Positions 18,705 to 21,985 of a stretch of 21,985 nucleotides of DNA are shown in pieces (positions within the stretch are counted from its first letter, which is position 1; every line of letters begins with the position of its first letter). A program made the position numbers and the translations under genes. The notes beneath the pieces are model-generated. The model had not been told where the DNA came from and searched no databases. It saw nothing but the letters and a program-made list of their open reading frames with translations. Source of the DNA: Paracoccaceae bacterium (lineage in GTDB: Bacteria; Pseudomonadota; Alphaproteobacteria; Rhodobacterales; Rhodobacteraceae); the NCBI GenBank assembly GCA_024304875.1, contig JAMWZF010000010.1, positions 1 to 21,985 of the forward strand, in the 5' to 3' direction.

Positions 18705-19727
18705 TCACTCGTAGAGCGCGGCTTCGGCGGCTTCGACTTCGGCCAGAAGCGCGTCGACCACCTCGTCACCCACGTTCGTGCGGATGAACTCGGTCACCGG
18801 CCCCTGGGTCAGCTCGCGGAAGGCGGCTTTCTCGTCAGGGGTCGAGACGTGGATCTCCATCCCCAGCTCTTCCTCCAGCTGCTCCGAGAAGCGCCAGTCG
18901 CCCTCGGTCTTCTGCAGGTTCTCGGTCCAGGCCATCAGCTGGGCGGCATCCATGATGATCCGCTGGTGGCCGGGCTCGAGCGAGGAGAACCACTCCTCGT
19001 TGGCGATGATGACGTGCAGGCCGAAGACGTGCTCGTTCAGCGTGTAGTAGCGCTGCACTTCGCCGAGGCCGCCGCCATAGACCACCGCCGGCGGGTTTTC
19101 CTGCCCGTCGACGACGCCCTGCCGCAGCGACATCAGCACCTCTGCGCCGCTGATCGGCGTCGCGGTGGCGCCGAGGGAGTTGACCAGTTCCATGAAGACG
19201 GGGCTTTCCATCGTGCGGATCTTGAGGCCCGCCATGTCCTCGGGGTTGATGATCGGGCGGACGTTGTTGGTGAACGACCGGAACCCGTTCTGCGAGAAGG
19301 CCAGCGCGCGCATCCCCGTCTCTTCAAGGATGTCGTCCCGCATATTGTCGGCGAACTCGCTGTTGAGCACCCGCCAGGCGACCGGCGCGCTTTCGAACAG
19401 GTAGGGAATCGACCAGACCTGCATCGGCGGGTAATAGCCCGCCATCGCGCCATCGGCGGGGAAGGTCAGCTCCAGGCTGCCCTGCTGGACCTGTTCGAGC
19501 ATCTCGCGCTCGCCGCCCAGTTGGTTGTTCGGGAACAGGCGGACGGTCAGGTCGCCGCCGGACTTGAACTCGACGTATTCCTTGAACCGGACGAGGGCGT
19601 TGTACTCGGGAAAGTCGCCTTCGGGGATGCCGATCCCGAACTTGATTTCCGTCTGGGCGAGCGCCTCCTGCCCGCCGACCATCGCGGCGGCGAGGCACAG
19701 GCCCCGGATAACGTGCTTCATTTTCAT
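18705..19727 (-). CDS. dctP: TRAP transporter periplasmic substrate-binding protein (DctP)
   Basis: This 340-residue protein captures an organic acid in the periplasm and hands it to DctQM. A signal peptide ends near EALAQ (residues 21-25). The family core AGLKIRTMESPVF carries R171, the conserved arginine that holds the ligand carboxylate; R150 (NGFRSF) and the GVVDGQENP block with N211 are also typical. The ATG at 19727 is chosen because GGGAGGAAAGC directly precedes it; a longer frame to 19811 lacks such a site. It is the first gene of the dctP-dctQ-dctM-dgoD operon, divergent from the GntR regulator. The neighbouring dehydratase suggests an aldonate ligand, by inference. Confidence 0.95.
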   Translation of the reverse strand: MKMKHVIRGLCLAAAMVGGQEALAQTEIKFGIGIPEGDFPEYNALVRFKEYVEFKSGGDLTVRLFPNNQLGGEREMLEQVQQGSLELTFPADGAMAGYYPPMQVWSIPYLFESAPVAWRVLNSEFADNMRDDILEETGMRALAFSQNGFRSFTNNVRPIINPEDMAGLKIRTMESPVFMELVNSLGATATPISGAEVLMSLRQGVVDGQENPPAVVYGGGLGEVQRYYTLNEHVFGLHVIIANEEWFSSLEPGHQRIIMDAAQLMAWTENLQKTEGDWRFSEQLEEELGMEIHVSTPDEKAAFRELTQGPVTEFIRTNVGDEVVDALLAEVEAAEAALYE

Positions 19728-19828
19728 GCTTTCCTCCCTTAGATGCGGGTCCAGACCTGACGTCGGGTGCAGGCGGGGCCGCCGCTCCTCCACGAGCCGC
19801 CCCTGGACCATGGGAGAAGCATGCGATT

Positions 19829-19847
19829 CTTTAGATCACATGTAAAG
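19829..19847. promoter_or_regulatory. Candidate operator between gntR-type regulator and dctP
   Basis: CTTTA-GATCACATG-TAAAG is an imperfect 19-base palindrome (outer 5 bases of each arm match, with two further matched pairs inside). It sits 8 bases before the regulator start and overlaps a minus-strand TTTACA that could serve as a dctP -35 box. Autoregulation and control of dctP through one site would fit FadR-family practice, but no binding consensus match is claimed. Confidence 0.4.
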
Positions 19848-19855
19848 AGGTTACG

Positions 19856-20605
19856 ATGAACGAACACCGCGCCGCGGCCAGCGGCCTCCATCTTCCCGCG
19901 CCGTTCGACCGCGACCCGTCCCTGCCCACCGGGGCGACCCGCAAGGCGGTCGAGACGATCGGACGCCGGATCGCGGGTGATCTCTACGTCCCGGGCGAAG
20001 TGATGCCGACGGAACTCGAACTCGCCTCATCCCTGGGGGTCAGCCGGACGACGGTGCGCGATGCGATCAAGGTCCTGTCCGGCAAGGGTTTGGTGCGGAC
20101 CGCCCGGCGCTACGGCACCCGGGTCTGCCCGGTCGAGGAATGGAACCTGCTGGATGCCGACGTCGTGGGATGGCACGAGCCGGCCCACGCCCGGGTCCGG
20201 ATGATGTTCGTCCAGACGACCGAGCTGCGCTGCATCCTCGAACCCGAAGCTGCCGCTCTCGCGGCTGAACGGGCGACCGACGAGCAGCGCAGCATCATCT
20301 CCGAAGCCGCCCAGGCCATGCACCCCGGCGACGGCGACCTGCAGGCCCTGTTCGAGGCGGACTGCCGGTTCCACGCCACCATGCTCGACGCCACCGGCAA
20401 CCAGATGATGCGCCAGCTTCGCCGGATCATCCTCGCCATGGTCCGCATTTCCTACGAATTCGGCGTCCTCGCAGCGGACGGAGAGCCGGTCACGCGTGAA
20501 GGGCACATCCGGGTGGCCGAGGCGATCGCCCGCGGCGACGCCGCCCTCGCCCGGCAGAGCATGGCGGACATGCTGCAAAGCAACCGCTCGACCGCGGGCC
20601 TCTAG
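19856..20605 (+). CDS. GntR-family (FadR subfamily, FCD domain) transcriptional regulator
   Basis: This 249-residue regulator has an N-terminal winged helix at about 28-92 (PGEVMPTELELASSLGVS, then RTTVRDAIKVLSGKGLV) and a C-terminal all-helical FCD ligand domain. FCD metal-site residues D169 and H173 (DCRFH) and H217 (GHIRVAEAI) are present. By my alignment the fourth, normally a His in MxxHL, is Met239 here, so metal binding may be altered. It is divergent from dctP and probably controls the TRAP-dehydratase operon, with the imported acid or its dehydration product as effector. AGAGG 5 bases before the ATG supports the start. Galactonate regulators of this type (DgoR) are known, but orthology is not shown. 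Confidence 0.92.
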   Translation: MNEHRAAASGLHLPAPFDRDPSLPTGATRKAVETIGRRIAGDLYVPGEVMPTELELASSLGVSRTTVRDAIKVLSGKGLVRTARRYGTRVCPVEEWNLLDADVVGWHEPAHARVRMMFVQTTELRCILEPEAAALAAERATDEQRSIISEAAQAMHPGDGDLQALFEADCRFHATMLDATGNQMMRQLRRIILAMVRISYEFGVLAADGEPVTREGHIRVAEAIARGDAALARQSMADMLQSNRSTAGL

Positions 20606-20683
20606 GCCGCTGATCCCCGCCATTTCCCCGCCGCGCCGATGGGTGTAAGGACGGCCCGAACGACGACCGCCAAGGGCAAGGGC

Positions 20684-21295
20684 ATGACCAATCACCTCTA
20701 CCAGCGCGACCTGCCGGACGGGCTCGACCTCGGCCCCGTGGTCGCCATCGACTGCGAGACGATGGGCCTGAACCCCCACCGCGACAGGCTCTGCGTGATC
20801 CAGATGTCGGGCGGCGACGGCAATGCCCACCTCGTGCAGGTCGGACAGGGCCAGACCGAGGCACCGAACCTCCAGCGGATGCTGGCCGACCCGACCGTGC
20901 TCAAGCTGTTCCACTTCGGCCGCTTCGACATCGCCGCGATGTATAACGCCTTCGGCACCCTCACCGCCCCCGTTTACTGCACCAAGATCGCCTCCAAGCT
21001 GGTGCGCACCTTCACCGACCGGCACGGGCTCAAGTACCTGCTGACCGACCTCGTCGGCGTCGACATCTCCAAGCACCAGCAGATGAGCGACTGGGGTGCC
21101 GAGACCCTGACCGAGGCACAGCTGGACTACGCCGCCTCCGACGTCCTCTACCTGCATGCATTGCGCGACAAGCTGGACGCCATGCTGGCCCGCGAGGGGC
21201 GGACCGAGATGGCACAGGCCTGTTTCGACTTCCTGCCGACACGGGCCAAGCTGGACCTGGCCGGCTGGCCCGAGATCGACATCTTCGCGCACTGA
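20684..21295 (+). CDS. rnd: Short ribonuclease D-type 3'-5' exonuclease
   Basis: This 203-residue DEDDy exonuclease has D23 and E25 in AIDCETMGL, D82 in HFGRFD, and Y149 with D153 in LDYAASDVLYL, the full catalytic set. It lacks the C-terminal HRDC domains of the E. coli enzyme, which is common for the short alphaproteobacterial form. A role in 3' trimming of tRNA or other small RNAs is by family. ATG at 20684 is chosen because the protein begins MTNHLYQRDLP, as in relatives, and AAGGG lies 7 bases upstream; the open frame goes back to 20639. The gap of 78 bases after the GntR gene shows nothing of note. The next gene starts 2 bases after the stop. Confidence 0.93.
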   Translation: MTNHLYQRDLPDGLDLGPVVAIDCETMGLNPHRDRLCVIQMSGGDGNAHLVQVGQGQTEAPNLQRMLADPTVLKLFHFGRFDIAAMYNAFGTLTAPVYCTKIASKLVRTFTDRHGLKYLLTDLVGVDISKHQQMSDWGAETLTEAQLDYAASDVLYLHALRDKLDAMLAREGRTEMAQACFDFLPTRAKLDLAGWPEIDIFAH

Positions 21296-21297
21296 CG

Positions 21298-21985
21298 ATG
21301 GTTGACGCGGGCAAACTCCTCGCCGCCGGCCGCCGGGTCATCGAGACCGAGGCCGCCGGGCTGACCGCCTTGGCGGAGGGGCTGGGCGAAGGGTTTGCCG
21401 AGGCGGTGGAGCTGATCCTGGGTGCGCCGGGGCGCGTCATCGTCTCGGGCATGGGAAAGTCGGGGCACATCGCCCGCAAGGTCGCCGCCACCTTCGCCAG
21501 CACTGGAACGCCGGCCCATTTCGTCCACCCGGCCGAGGCCTCGCACGGGGACATGGGCATGATGGCGAAAGGGGACGTCGTCCTGGTCTTTTCGAACTCG
21601 GGCGAGACGCCGGAGCTGGCCGACCTCGTCGCCCATACCCGGCGCTATGGCATCCCGCTGGTCGGCGTCGCCAGCCGGCCCGACAGCACGCTGATGCGGC
21701 AGGCCGACGTGGGTCTGCTCCTGCCGAAAGCCGAGGAAGCCTGCGGGTCCGGCATCGTGCCCACCACCTCGACAACGATGACGCTCGCGCTGGGCGACGC
21801 CCTCGCCATCGCGCTGATGGAACACCGGGAATTCACGCCCGAGCATTTCCGCGACTTCCACCCCGGCGGCAAGCTGGGCGCGCGGCTTTCCAAGGTCAGC
21901 GCCCTGATGCACGACGGCGACGCCCTGCCGCTGGTTTCGGAAAAGACGCCGATGTCAGACGCCCTGCTGACGATCAGCCAGAAGG
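21298..21985 (+). CDS. kdsD: Arabinose-5-phosphate isomerase (KpsF/GutQ/KdsD family), 3' end cut
   Basis: About 229 codons are visible of an enzyme usually near 320 residues. It interconverts ribulose 5-phosphate and arabinose 5-phosphate, the first step to KDO for lipopolysaccharide. The SIS domain carries VSGMGKSGHIARK, HPAEASHGDMG and FSNSGETPEL; TTSTTMTLALGDALAIAL and HPGGKLG are also characteristic of the family. The CBS-domain region begins at about residue 200 (VSALMHDGDALP) and continues beyond the window. It lies 2 bases after rnd, so the two are probably cotranscribed. In Rhodobacterales, lipopolysaccharide transport (lpt) genes often follow, from memory. Confidence 0.94.
   Translation, partial: MVDAGKLLAAGRRVIETEAAGLTALAEGLGEGFAEAVELILGAPGRVIVSGMGKSGHIARKVAATFASTGTPAHFVHPAEASHGDMGMMAKGDVVLVFSNSGETPELADLVAHTRRYGIPLVGVASRPDSTLMRQADVGLLLPKAEEACGSGIVPTTSTTMTLALGDALAIALMEHREFTPEHFRDFHPGGKLGARLSKVSALMHDGDALPLVSEKTPMSDALLTISQK

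Overview
The window looks like a chromosomal segment of a high-GC alphaproteobacterium, most likely of the Rhodobacterales (Roseobacter/Rhodobacter group). This rests on the G+C-rich codon use, the TRAP transporter, the short ribonuclease D followed by a KpsF/KdsD-type isomerase, and the NDUFA9-like protein next to uppP. The genus cannot be fixed from sequence alone. Most of the region is densely packed, and long open frames on the strand opposite real genes are shadows.

Region 1 (1-9513, minus strand) is one apparent transcription unit, read from right to left. It begins with gltD (small glutamate synthase subunit). Four tandem genes for related secreted proteins of unknown function follow, then three tandem GFA-family (DUF636) zinc proteins, and finally gltB, which runs off the left edge. 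Genes overlap by 4 bases or lie within 27 bases of each other throughout. Both enzyme subunits are intact where visible, so the two catalytic partners are separated by seven genes from two locally expanded families. This is the most unusual part of the window.

Region 2 (9514-11817) holds uppP (plus), an NAD(P)-binding NDUFA9-like protein (minus), a doubtful 31-codon secreted peptide and tRNA-Leu(CAG) with a good promoter.

Region 3 (11818-15644) starts directly after the tRNA 3' end and is visibly less G+C-rich in its first part. It has a decayed gene, a CHASE4-type membrane histidine kinase with no response regulator, a small unidentified ORF, and a membrane protein with a periplasmic sensor domain and HAMP but no output domain. 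It reads like an accessory insertion or remnant beside a tRNA.

Region 4 (15692-20605) is a sugar-acid uptake and catabolism module: a divergent GntR/FadR regulator, a tripartite TRAP transporter (dctP, then dctQ and dctM) and a galactonate-dehydratase-type enolase-superfamily enzyme. A perfect 13-bp inverted repeat sits between dctP and dctQ. A palindrome-like site lies between the regulator and dctP. Kinase and aldolase genes for completing the pathway are not in the window.

Region 5 (20684-21985, plus) is housekeeping: short ribonuclease D, then arabinose-5-phosphate isomerase (kdsD/kpsF type), which runs off the right edge.
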